Shown: positions 7,443 to 14,866 of the stretch, piece after piece
Layout of the letters: each line of letters begins with the position of its first letter
How positions within the stretch are numbered: position 1 is the stretch's first letter
Assembly: GCA_003488965.1 (NCBI GenBank)
Contig: DNJW01000099.1
Location: 1 to 18,747 of the forward strand
DNA from: Lachnospiraceae bacterium
GTDB lineage: Bacteria; Bacillota; Clostridia; Lachnospirales; Lachnospiraceae
Length of the DNA: 18,747 bases
Reading direction: 5' to 3'
Notes under the pieces: generated by a model
Told to the model about the DNA's origin: nothing
The model's input: only the letters and a program-made list of their open reading frames with translations
The model's database searches: none
Made by a program: the position numbers and the translations under genes

Positions 7443-8534
7443 TTATTTTGGCAAAGAAAAATGGAAATCGGTTCCTTGTGTGCAGGGAGTGGCACAAATA
7501 GTGCCTTTATGGGCGGAAATAATGGTTTTGCAGATAGACAGACCGATGCCCATCCCCCGGGAACTGTCCGCAGAAATATTTCCAGTGTATGCCGTTCCGT
7601 CAAAAATGGTCCGTATCCGTTCCGGGGAGATGCCGATACCGTAATCCCTGACATGAAAGATTACAAAATGTTCGGATTCTTCTACATAAAAGGAAATAGG
7701 CAGCGGGCTTTTGGAATGCAGGATGGCATTTTCCAGCAAGTTAATAAGAACTTGTTCGATTAAAATGGCATCCATGGGAATCATAAGCAGATCTTCCGGT
7801 ACACGGACCGTAATCTGTGCATCGGGCAGCCGTTTTTTCAGCCGTATGACTGCTTCGGACACGACTTCTTCTACCGATTCGCAGGATTTGCTTACATTGG
7901 CCTCTCCGCCTTGAATGCGGGTAACGGATAATAGGTTCTCTACCATATTTAACAGCCAGTTGGCATCTTCATAAATCTGTCTTACCAGTTCTTCTTTCTG
8001 TTCTTCATTAAAATATTCCCCGTTTTCCAGATAAGAGGTACTGGAACCGATAATACTTGTTAAAGGAGTGCGGAGGTCATGGGAAATAGCGCGTAAAAGA
8101 TTGGCACGTACTTTTTCTTTTTCCGCTTCTATCAGCAGCTGTTCCCTTTCCGAAAGCATCTGCATCTGCTGTTTCATATGGGTGGTGGCGGCGCTGGTCA
8201 TAAAGGAAATGGCAAGCATGACAATAAAAGTAACGGGATAGCCTGCCAAAGTAAAATTTAATGCCCAGTAAGGGTATGTGAACAGAAAATTGACACAGAC
8301 AACGCCGGTCATAGAGGCAAAAATACCCCAGAAATATCCGTCTGTAATACGGGCAATCAATATAAGGGCGAGAATGTATAAAAGCGCCACATTGGCTGAA
8401 TTCTGCGAAATATTGAAATAAAACGAAGAAAGAACCGTGGCGAGAAAAAGCAGAAGCAAGGTAATAAGGGCATCCTTTTTGCGGCTTTTTTTGGATGAAG
8501 TTTCTGGAAACAAAAAATGAAGAAGACGCTGCAT
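7443..8534 (-). CDS. Short KdpD-like sensor histidine kinase
   Basis: A 363-residue membrane kinase. A basic N-terminus is followed by four closely spaced transmembrane helices (about 22-118) forming the DUF4118 domain of KdpD, then a coiled linker, HisKA with H152 in AISHDLRTPLTSIIGSS, and HATPase_c with NLLENAILHS, RDYGIGI and GMGIGLSIC. E. coli KdpD is near 890 residues and has N-terminal KdpD and USP cytoplasmic domains; both are missing here, and there is no upstream frame to suggest truncation. AAAGGA lies 7 nt before the ATG. It forms an operon with the regulator at 6716-7426. It may sense something other than potassium. Confidence 0.9.
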   Translation of the reverse strand: MQRLLHFLFPETSSKKSRKKDALITLLLLFLATVLSSFYFNISQNSANVALLYILALILIARITDGYFWGIFASMTGVVCVNFLFTYPYWALNFTLAGYPVTFIVMLAISFMTSAATTHMKQQMQMLSEREQLLIEAEKEKVRANLLRAISHDLRTPLTSIIGSSTSYLENGEYFNEEQKEELVRQIYEDANWLLNMVENLLSVTRIQGGEANVSKSCESVEEVVSEAVIRLKKRLPDAQITVRVPEDLLMIPMDAILIEQVLINLLENAILHSKSPLPISFYVEESEHFVIFHVRDYGIGISPERIRTIFDGTAYTGNISADSSRGMGIGLSICKTIISAHKGTICATPCTQGTDFHFSLPK

Positions 8535-8586
8535 AGTCTAATCCTTTTGACGATATGTGAGGATGCTGTTATTTGGAAACGGCTTC

Positions 8587-8615
8587 ATTTTAGCATTTTT
8601 ATTAAGGAAGTGCAA
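8587..8615 (-). promoter_or_regulatory. Sigma-A promoter of the kdpDE-like operon
   Basis: On the minus strand, -35 TTGCAC (8615 to 8610) and -10 TAAAAT (8592 to 8587) are 17 bp apart, with an extended -10 TGC just before the hexamer. This leaves a 5' leader of about 45 nt before the kinase ATG. No operator-like repeat was noticed. Confidence 0.75.
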
Positions 8616-8708
8616 TATAAATGGAATATGAAAAAATGGTTTTGTTTCTGACGGCTGCTTCCAGCCTAGGAAATTTATCCCTTCTGCCCTGATATATTGC
8701 AAAAAACT

Positions 8709-8746
8709 TTGACATTTATGTTGAAAAATGGTAGGCTTATTATGAT
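8709..8746 (+). promoter_or_regulatory. Weak candidate promoter of the chemosensory operon
   Basis: TTGACA at 8709-8714 is a perfect -35, but the hexamer 17 bp on is poor (TAGGCT, 8732-8737). The better AT-rich hexamers TATTAT (8738-8743) and TATGAT (8741-8746) are 23 and 26 bp away, too far for normal spacing. No sigma-D (flagellar) consensus was recognised. Transcription probably starts in this 221-bp divergent gap, but the exact site is not clear. Confidence 0.3.
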
Positions 8747-8788
8747 TGGTGCATAGTGCCGGAAAATATATTGAAAAGAGGGAGACAT

Positions 8789-9877
8789 ATGGATAGGCAA
8801 CAGATATTAATTGTTGATGATGAAGAAGTTAACAGAGCGATACTTGGAGAAATCTTTCGTGACGATTATGACATCATAGAGGCTTCAAACGGGCAGGAGG
8901 CGATTGAGCAGCTGAAGGAAAATAATAACGTTGTATTGATATGCCTTGATGTTGTTATGCCCGTACTAGATGGATTCGGCGTGTTGGATTACATGGAAGA
9001 AAATGATCTGCTGAATAAGATACCGGTTATTTTGATAACGGGAGAATCCGTTGCATCCAGCGAAGGCAGGGCATATAACTATGGTGTGGCGGATGTTATG
9101 CATAAACCCTTTTATCCTCACATTGTCATGAGAAGAAGCAGCAATATTATTGAGCTTTACCAGAATAAGCTTCATATGGAACAGAAGCTGAAGGAGCAGG
9201 AAGAAAAAATCCGGGCGCAGGAAAGCCGGAACAGAAAAAATAATGAATTTATGATTGATGCACTGAGTGCGGTAGTAGAATTCAGAAGTCTGGAAACGGG
9301 AGACCATATTAAGAGAATTAAATATTTTACAAGAATATTATTAAAATATATGGCAAAATATTTCCCCAAATACGGCTTGACGCCGGAACAGATTGACGAG
9401 ATTGCCAGAGCGTCGGCTTTGCATGATATCGGCAAAATCGGAATTTCAGATGCTATTCTTTTAAAACCGGGCCGGCTGACGGAAGAAGAATTTGAGGTGA
9501 TGAAAGAGCATACCACGATTGGATGCGAAATTCTGAAGAATTTCCGCCAAAGCGAAGATGAGGACGACGAATTTTTCCAGTACTGCTACGATATCTGCCG
9601 CTATCACCATGAAAGATGGGACGGTAAGGGATATCCTGACCAGCTGGTGGGGGATGAGATTCCTTTGTGTGCACAGATAGTTGCCATTGCGGATGTATAC
9701 GATGCTCTGGTAAGCAACAGGGTATATAAAGGGGCATATGCAAACAATGTGGCGTACGATATGATTATGAACGGGGAGTGCGGCGAGTTTGCACCGGATG
9801 TTCTGGAATGCTTTGACTTGGCGAAGGAAGACTTTTTCAATATTGTGGAAGTAATTAAGATGTTTACATTTGTATAA
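8789..9877 (+). CDS. Response regulator with HD-GYP c-di-GMP phosphodiesterase domain (RpfG-like)
   Basis: A 362-residue cytoplasmic protein: receiver domain (1-120) with D10/D11, phosphoacceptor D54 in CLDVVMPVLDG and K106, a coiled linker (about 125-155), then an HD-GYP domain (about 156-345). All expected metal and catalytic residues are present: E169 and H173 (ETGDH), H212-D213 with K216 (HDIGK), H in KEHTTIG, H273-H274 in HHERWDGKGYP, and D302 in ADVYDAL. It should hydrolyse c-di-GMP under control of phosphorylation. A GTG at 8756 would add 11 residues, but GAGGGAG lies just before ATG 8789, so that start is preferred. First gene of the operon; a histidine kinase gene follows after 29 bp. 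Confidence 0.92.
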   Translation: MDRQQILIVDDEEVNRAILGEIFRDDYDIIEASNGQEAIEQLKENNNVVLICLDVVMPVLDGFGVLDYMEENDLLNKIPVILITGESVASSEGRAYNYGVADVMHKPFYPHIVMRRSSNIIELYQNKLHMEQKLKEQEEKIRAQESRNRKNNEFMIDALSAVVEFRSLETGDHIKRIKYFTRILLKYMAKYFPKYGLTPEQIDEIARASALHDIGKIGISDAILLKPGRLTEEEFEVMKEHTTIGCEILKNFRQSEDEDDEFFQYCYDICRYHHERWDGKGYPDQLVGDEIPLCAQIVAIADVYDALVSNRVYKGAYANNVAYDMIMNGECGEFAPDVLECFDLAKEDFFNIVEVIKMFTFV

Positions 9878-9906
9878 CGCAGTCTGAGGAAATCCGGGGG
9901 GATGAG

Positions 9907-11343
9907 ATGATGGAAAAGAATGAATTTCTTTCGTCCTTTGTTGAGAGTGCATTGGAAATGGTCCTCGTATTTGACCGAAAGGGGACCGTGACTTATGCAA
10001 ATGCCGGGGCAAGGGAAAAGCTTGGTTATGGGGAAGAAATAGGTGATATACATATCAGCGATATATTTCCCGCAGTTTTTACGAAGACGGAGGAAGGGTT
10101 TTCCACAGAACATAAGTTTGGACAGAAGACAGAGAATATGTCGGCGTATCGGAAAAACCAGACTTGTTTTCCCACTGAAACCCGGATTATGCAGGACGGC
10201 AGCGGGCAGTACGTGTGCATGTCCAATGATATACTGGAGAAGGAATTTCTGGGCAGGGAAGTGGCCCAGGTAAGGGCGGAAGCAGAACAGGCAATGAAGG
10301 TAAAAACCGAATTTGTCGCCAATGTGACCCATGAGCTGCGGACGCCTGTAAATGGTATTTTGGGCAATGTCAGGGAATTGCTGGAGGTGGAGTCGGATGA
10401 GGATAAGCTGAAAAAACTCCGCCTGATGGAACGCTGCTGCGGAAACATGGGGATGATTATTAATAATATTCTGGATTTTTCAAAGCTTGAAGCAGGGAAA
10501 TTTACCCTGGATCCCCAGAAGTTTCATTTTAAGAATATGATGGATTATGTAAAGGACAGCCACAGCAGAAGAATTACGGAGAAGGGACTGGATTTTGTTG
10601 TGTCTATGTCCGATGATATTCCGGAATATCTGATAGGGGATGAACTGCGGATTGTCCAGATACTGAATAATCTGATAAATAATGCTATGAAGTTTACATC
10701 CATAGGACGGATTAGCGTAGAAGTGGTGAAAACAGCCCAGATAAAGGATAAGATAGAATTATATTTCTTCGTCATGGATACCGGAATCGGAATAGATAAA
10801 CAGGACGAAGACAAGCTGTTTCAAAGTTTTTCCCAGGTGGATGCTTCTATTTCCAGACAGTACGGGGGAACCGGGCTGGGCCTGAATATCTGCAAGCAGC
10901 TGGTGGAATTGATGGGGGGGACCATAGAGGTGGAAAGCGAAAAAGGAAAAGGATCCAATTTTTCGTTTTCCATATGGGTTACCGTCCCGGAGGGAGAAAA
11001 TATGCCGGCCGGAACGGTACAGAGACCATTTATGCGGCATAGGCCGATTCAGGATGCCGGAGAGGACGGTGTGCGCAGATATGGGAGCGGTGCCAATAAG
11101 GATGCTTTGAAAAAAACTTTATCAAAACTGATTCTTTGTGTAGAGATGGAAAACTGGGAGAAGGCTGAAGGATTTGCAGATACCGTAAAGCAGCTGACCA
11201 GTGAGGCGCCAAAGGAAATGAAAAATACGGCACTGCGCCTGAAAATGGCTATTCAGAAAGAGAATTATGATAAAGCGTCTGCAGCTTTTGAAAAGATGAA
11301 TGCACTGATGGACAGCGAAGAAAGCGGACCGGGGGAAGGATAA
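9907..11343 (+). CDS. Soluble PAS-domain sensor histidine kinase
   Basis: A 478-residue kinase without transmembrane segments. PAS domain at about 5-110 (ALEMVLVFDRKGTVTYANAG), HisKA with H142 in VTHELRTPVNGILG, HATPase_c at about 240-360 with NNLINNAMKFT, DTGIGI and GGTGLGLNICKQL. The last 120 residues are a charged, helical region (ANKDALKKTLSKLILCVE onward) resembling in length and helicity an Hpt or receiver-linked tail, but it contains no His and no receiver motifs, so its role is unknown. Start is ATG 9907, immediately followed by a second ATG at 9910; the preceding G-rich run is a poor ribosome binding site. The next gene begins 2 bp after the stop, so the kinase and the degenerate HD-GYP regulator are probably made together and may be partners. 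Confidence 0.9.
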   Translation: MMEKNEFLSSFVESALEMVLVFDRKGTVTYANAGAREKLGYGEEIGDIHISDIFPAVFTKTEEGFSTEHKFGQKTENMSAYRKNQTCFPTETRIMQDGSGQYVCMSNDILEKEFLGREVAQVRAEAEQAMKVKTEFVANVTHELRTPVNGILGNVRELLEVESDEDKLKKLRLMERCCGNMGMIINNILDFSKLEAGKFTLDPQKFHFKNMMDYVKDSHSRRITEKGLDFVVSMSDDIPEYLIGDELRIVQILNNLINNAMKFTSIGRISVEVVKTAQIKDKIELYFFVMDTGIGIDKQDEDKLFQSFSQVDASISRQYGGTGLGLNICKQLVELMGGTIEVESEKGKGSNFSFSIWVTVPEGENMPAGTVQRPFMRHRPIQDAGEDGVRRYGSGANKDALKKTLSKLILCVEMENWEKAEGFADTVKQLTSEAPKEMKNTALRLKMAIQKENYDKASAAFEKMNALMDSEESGPGEG

Positions 11344-11345
11344 GG

Positions 11346-12398
11346 ATGAGCGCCATTCGGATTTTGATTGTAGATGATATGGAAATGAACCGGGTAATTT
11401 TGGAACAGATTATTGCGGATATGGGATATGAACCTGTTTTGGCGGAAAGCGGGGAGCAGGCGCTGGAGCTGATGCAGGAGTTTACTCCCCATCTGGTATT
11501 GTCGGATATTTCCATGCCGGGAATGGACGGCTATGAGCTGTGCCGTATCCTAAAAAGCAATCCGGAAACAAGAGATATTCCGGTTATTTTCATATCGGCA
11601 TATACCGATGCGCAGGATATCGTCCGCGGGTTTTCTTTAGGCGGAGATGACTATATTACCAAGCCTTTTATCCCGGAGGTTGTACAGGCAAGAGCAGGCG
11701 TACATTTGCGGCTGTATGAGAGCAACAGACAGCTGAAGGAGACAAACAGGCGCTTGCAGGCTTCGGTCAGCACGCAGCTGTCGCAGATAGAGAAAGGCAA
11801 GAGAAACGTGCTGCATGCCTTGGCAAATGCGGCTGCAGAAAATGCCTACTTTGGAAGCGGGCATACAGAGAGAATGGGGAGAAACTGCAGGACTCTTGCA
11901 CAGGGGCTGCAGCTTTCACCGATGTTTGAAGACAGAATTTCCGATAGTTTTATCGATACAATAGAGATTGCTGCACCATTGTGCGATATAGGAAACATTG
12001 CCCTTCCAAGGGAGATTCTCCAGAAAAATTCCAGACTGACAGAGGAAGAGACAGAGATTGCCAGAAGACATACGTCAATTGGTGCAAAATTACTTAGTGA
12101 CATCCGCACGGGCAGCGATTATAATGATTTTATAGAACTGGCTATTGATATTGCGCATTTTCATCATGAAAACTGGGACGGCAGCGGCTATCCGGAAGGA
12201 CGGATGGGAGAAGATATTCCGCTGGCAGCCAGAATAACATCATTAGTCAGTGTTTACTGTGCATTGACGGAAAACAGGTCTTACCGCCCCTCTCTTGGCA
12301 TGGATGAAGCTCTTTCATTGATGGAGAAGGATGCCGGCAAGAAATTTGATCCGGATATGTTCAGAATTTACCGTAAAATATACCGTCAGCTGTGCTGA
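11346..12398 (+). CDS. Response regulator with degenerate HD-GYP domain (probable pseudo-phosphodiesterase)
   Basis: A 350-residue paralogue of the first operon gene with the same layout: receiver (D10, D11, D54 in LSDISMPGMDG, K106) and HD-GYP domain (about 155-345). The receiver is intact and the GYP motif HHENWDGSGYP (273-283) is perfect. The metal site is not: the HD pair is C213-D214 (PLCDIGNI), the lysine of HDIGK is N217, the ETGxH glutamate position is F169, and ADVYDAL has become VSVYCAL (S302, C305). H173 and the H of RRHTSIG remain. Loss of four key positions suggests no phosphodiesterase activity, and a role as a c-di-GMP-binding or protein-docking switch is plausible (inference). 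The ribosome binding site must lie inside the kinase gene, so translation is coupled. Confidence 0.9.
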   Translation: MSAIRILIVDDMEMNRVILEQIIADMGYEPVLAESGEQALELMQEFTPHLVLSDISMPGMDGYELCRILKSNPETRDIPVIFISAYTDAQDIVRGFSLGGDDYITKPFIPEVVQARAGVHLRLYESNRQLKETNRRLQASVSTQLSQIEKGKRNVLHALANAAAENAYFGSGHTERMGRNCRTLAQGLQLSPMFEDRISDSFIDTIEIAAPLCDIGNIALPREILQKNSRLTEEETEIARRHTSIGAKLLSDIRTGSDYNDFIELAIDIAHFHHENWDGSGYPEGRMGEDIPLAARITSLVSVYCALTENRSYRPSLGMDEALSLMEKDAGKKFDPDMFRIYRKIYRQLC

Positions 12399-12410
12399 AC
12401 AGACAGGATG

Positions 12411-12427
12411 TATCAGTTATACTGATA
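12411..12427. repeat. Small perfect inverted repeat before cheR
   Basis: TATCAGT and ACTGATA form perfect 7-bp arms around a TAT centre in the 117-bp gap between the degenerate HD-GYP gene and cheR. No T-tract follows, so it is not a standard terminator. It may be a small operator, an mRNA processing or stability hairpin, or chance. Confidence 0.4.
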
Positions 12428-12501
12428 TACCGGCGGAATGAAATAGTGCAACTAAAAATACAATGCAGCTGGGGAAAGGAAAAAAAAAGACCGGCGCTCT
12501 G

Positions 12502-12518
12502 GGAGGTTGAGATGATTG
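12502..12518 (+). promoter_or_regulatory. cheR ribosome binding site and TTG start
   Basis: GGGAGG ending at 12506 is 9 nt before TTG 12516. An ATG at 12512 lies between them in another frame and opens only a five-codon peptide ending at 12529. The next in-frame start downstream is inside the conserved CheR N-terminal domain, so TTG is the best choice. The overlapping ATG may lower CheR output (inference). Confidence 0.65.
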
Positions 12519-13322
12519 ATTACAGATGAGGAGTTTTTAAGAATTGCAAATTATTTAAAAAAGCGCTATGGTATTGATATGGGCCAGAAAAAGGTTATAA
12601 TGAATGGTAGGCTCGAAAATTATCTGAAGAGGGAAGGCTGGAAAACTTTTAATGAGTATATGGATGCCTTGCAGAAAGATGCTTCAGGAAAACTGGAAAA
12701 GGGCTTAATTAATCATTTGACAACCAATCATACTTTTTTTATGCGTGAGTTTGAACATTTTGAATTTTTTAGAGACACAGTACTTCCTTATCTAAAAAAT
12801 AAGGAAAGTGCGCGCAAGGATTTACGCATTTGGTGCGGTGCATCTTCCACAGGAGAAGAGCCTTATATGATTGCAATGGTACTGAAAGAGTTTTTCGGAC
12901 CGGAGCATAAGAACTGGGATACCAAAGTACTGGCGACGGATATTTCCACAAAGGTGCTTCAGAAGGCAGTTGCCGGTGTTTACCAGAGCGAAAGTATTGA
13001 AGCCTTGCCGGAAAAATGGAAACGGCAGTTTTTAAGGAAACTTCCCGGACAAGACCAGTATGCAATAATAGATGAATTGAAAAAAGAAGTGATTTTCCGT
13101 CAGTTTAATCTGATGAATCCGTTTCCGTTTAAAAGGAAAATGCATGTAGTATTCCTGCGCAACGTAATGATATATTTTGATGCTCCCACAAAACAGGAAT
13201 TGGTTCGGAAAGTATATGACTGTCTGGAACCGGGGGGATATCTGTTTATCGGGACAACAGAAACGCTGGACAGGGGCAGCAGCGCTTTTAAAATAATCCG
13301 CCCTTCAATTTTTAGAAAGTAA
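12516..13322 (+). CDS. cheR: Chemoreceptor glutamate methyltransferase CheR
   Basis: A 268-residue SAM-dependent methyltransferase that methylates glutamates of chemoreceptors for adaptation. The N-terminal helical domain (about 1-80) contains the family segment HLTTNHTFFMRE; the Rossmann domain carries the SAM-binding loop RIWCGASSTGEEPY (near 102-116), the acidic LATDIS strand, and NLMNPF...VVFLRNVMIYFD. Length matches family norms. It starts with TTG, see the ribosome binding site entry. It is 15 bp upstream of cheB, its functional opponent. The long gap (117 bp) before it could hold a secondary promoter, but none is convincing. Confidence 0.95.
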   Translation: MITDEEFLRIANYLKKRYGIDMGQKKVIMNGRLENYLKREGWKTFNEYMDALQKDASGKLEKGLINHLTTNHTFFMREFEHFEFFRDTVLPYLKNKESARKDLRIWCGASSTGEEPYMIAMVLKEFFGPEHKNWDTKVLATDISTKVLQKAVAGVYQSESIEALPEKWKRQFLRKLPGQDQYAIIDELKKEVIFRQFNLMNPFPFKRKMHVVFLRNVMIYFDAPTKQELVRKVYDCLEPGGYLFIGTTETLDRGSSAFKIIRPSIFRK

Positions 13323-13337
13323 GAAGGTAAGAAATAT

Positions 13338-14369
13338 ATGCGTCCAATTAGAGTTTTGGTAGTAGAAGATTCCTTGGTTTTCCGGGAACTGCTGGTACAG
13401 AATCTGAATAAAGCCCCTGAGATTGAGGTGGTTGCAGCAGCAAGGGATCCTTTTGAAGCAAGAGATGCAATTCTTAAATACCGTCCGGATGTTATGACAT
13501 TGGATGTGGAACTTCCGAGAATGAGCGGTATTGAGTTTTTGAGGAAACTGATGCCGCAGTATCCGATTCCGGTAGTTGTAATCAGCGCATTGAGCGATAA
13601 GGTTTTTGAAGCATTGAATGCCGGTGCAGTGGATTTTGTTGCGAAACCGGTGGGTACCGGCAGGGCACAGATAGAGGACTTTATCCATAATGAGTTAAGT
13701 GAAAAAGTGAAAATCGCTTCCAATGTAAAGACGAGCAATATTAGGAAAACAGCGGTGCAGCAGCCGGTGCAGCAGCCGATGCAGCTGCATGACAATAATA
13801 TTGTAGTGGCAATCGGCGCATCTACAGGAGGAACGGAAGCTATTTTTTCTGTAGTGAAGAATTTTGGACCTGATATTCCCGGGGTTGTAATTGTGCAGCA
13901 TATGCCGCCGGGCTTTACGGAGATGTATGCCAAGAGGCTGGACGGACAGTGCCGGGTCAAAGTAAAGGAGGCATGTACCGGCGACAGGGTCATGCGGGGC
14001 CAGGTGCTGATTGCTCCCGGAGGAGACAGGCATATGAGACTGGTAAAGGTAAACGGTGTCTATCAGGTAGAATGCCGGCAGGGACCGAAAGTGAACGGTC
14101 ATTGCCCTTCGGTGGATGAACTTTTCTTTTCCGTGGCCAATGCAGCCGGATCCCATGCTTTGGGCATTATACTGACGGGAATGGGCGGAGACGGTGCAAA
14201 AGGGCTTTTAGCCATGAGAAAAGCAGGAGCCCAAACCATCGGACAGGATGAGTCCACGTGTGTGGTATACGGAATGCCGAAAGTAGCTTACGATATTGGA
14301 GCGGTAAAGCACCAGGTCAGACTGGATGAGATAGCAAAAAAGACATATATGCTTTTAAGCAATATGTAG
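13338..14369 (+). CDS. cheB: Chemotaxis protein-glutamate methylesterase CheB
   Basis: A 343-residue regulator-enzyme. The receiver (1-120) has E10/D11, phosphoacceptor D56 in LDVELPRMSG, S83 and K103. The catalytic domain (about 150-340) holds the triad S162 (GASTGG), H188 (QHMPPGFT) and D285 (MGGDGA). It removes methyl groups and deamidates glutamines on chemoreceptors when phosphorylated by CheA. The interdomain linker contains a small duplication (VQQP VQQP MQ, residues about 136-145). CheR is just upstream; a 67-bp gap separates it from cheY. All key residues are intact. Confidence 0.96.
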   Translation: MRPIRVLVVEDSLVFRELLVQNLNKAPEIEVVAAARDPFEARDAILKYRPDVMTLDVELPRMSGIEFLRKLMPQYPIPVVVISALSDKVFEALNAGAVDFVAKPVGTGRAQIEDFIHNELSEKVKIASNVKTSNIRKTAVQQPVQQPMQLHDNNIVVAIGASTGGTEAIFSVVKNFGPDIPGVVIVQHMPPGFTEMYAKRLDGQCRVKVKEACTGDRVMRGQVLIAPGGDRHMRLVKVNGVYQVECRQGPKVNGHCPSVDELFFSVANAAGSHALGIILTGMGGDGAKGLLAMRKAGAQTIGQDESTCVVYGMPKVAYDIGAVKHQVRLDEIAKKTYMLLSNM

Positions 14370-14436
14370 CATGATTTTATCCCGCTTGGCACATGGGTAC
14401 AGATTTGCAGGTTGAGAAAGGAGCATAGTTATTAAT

Positions 14437-14829
14437 ATGAAAATTTTATTGGCGGAGGATGATTTTGTAACAAGAAAATTTATGTCGAATTTTTTATCCA
14501 AATATGGGGAATGCGATGTCACAGTGGACGGGATGGAAGCTGTAGATGCATTTATGCTTGCTTTGGAAGAGGAAGAACCTTATGATTTGGTATGTCTTGA
14601 TATTATGATGCCTGTTATGGACGGATATCAGGCTCTGAAAGGAATACGTAATCTGGAAAAGCAGAAGAATATTCCGGAAGATGAAGCAGTTAAGGTAATT
14701 ATGACAACGGCCCTGAATGAAGAGAGAAATGTAAAGATGGCCTTCGAACTGGGCTGCACGATATATTCCGGAAAGCCAATTGACCAAGACCGGTTTGAAC
14801 AGGCGCTAAAAAAGCTTGGACTGGTTTAA
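14437..14829 (+). CDS. cheY: CheY-like single-domain response regulator
   Basis: A 130-residue stand-alone receiver with E7/D8/D9, phosphoacceptor D55 in CLDIMMPVMDG, T90/T91 and K113 (SGKPID), so it can be phosphorylated by CheA. No output domain is present, as expected for CheY. It is slightly longer than E. coli CheY because of acidic insertions (EEEEP before the phosphoacceptor strand and QKNIPEDEAV before strand 4), a form common in Clostridia. AAAGGAG lies 13 nt before the ATG, a rather long spacing. Position between cheB and cheA supports the chemotaxis role; the output target (flagellar motor or other) is not shown here. Confidence 0.88.
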   Translation: MKILLAEDDFVTRKFMSNFLSKYGECDVTVDGMEAVDAFMLALEEEEPYDLVCLDIMMPVMDGYQALKGIRNLEKQKNIPEDEAVKVIMTTALNEERNVKMAFELGCTIYSGKPIDQDRFEQALKKLGLV

Positions 14830-14866
14830 AATATAAAAGCAAGGTAAAGCGAGGAAGGAGAAACAT

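Noticed and set aside
7427..7654. 76-codon N-terminal extension of the KdpE-like gene
   Set aside because: It overlaps the kinase coding region, has no receiver homology, and a well-placed ATG with a GGAG site starts exactly at the receiver domain.
8535..8755. Possible riboswitch, such as a c-di-GMP aptamer, ahead of the chemosensory operon
   Set aside because: I could not find the conserved GEMM-type core or a convincing stem set; only a minus-strand promoter and an uncertain plus-strand -35 are visible.
8756..8788. GTG start adding 11 residues to the first HD-GYP protein
   Set aside because: A good ribosome binding site is positioned for ATG 8789, where the receiver domain begins.
9604..10332. 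Minus-strand open frame of 242 codons across the HD-GYP/kinase junction
   Set aside because: Antisense to two genes with complete motifs; no domain signature of its own.
13756..13785. CAG-rich short repeat in cheB considered as a phase-variable tract
   Set aside because: It is a 12-nt unit present about twice, in frame, in the flexible linker; too few copies and a multiple of three, so length change would not switch the gene off.
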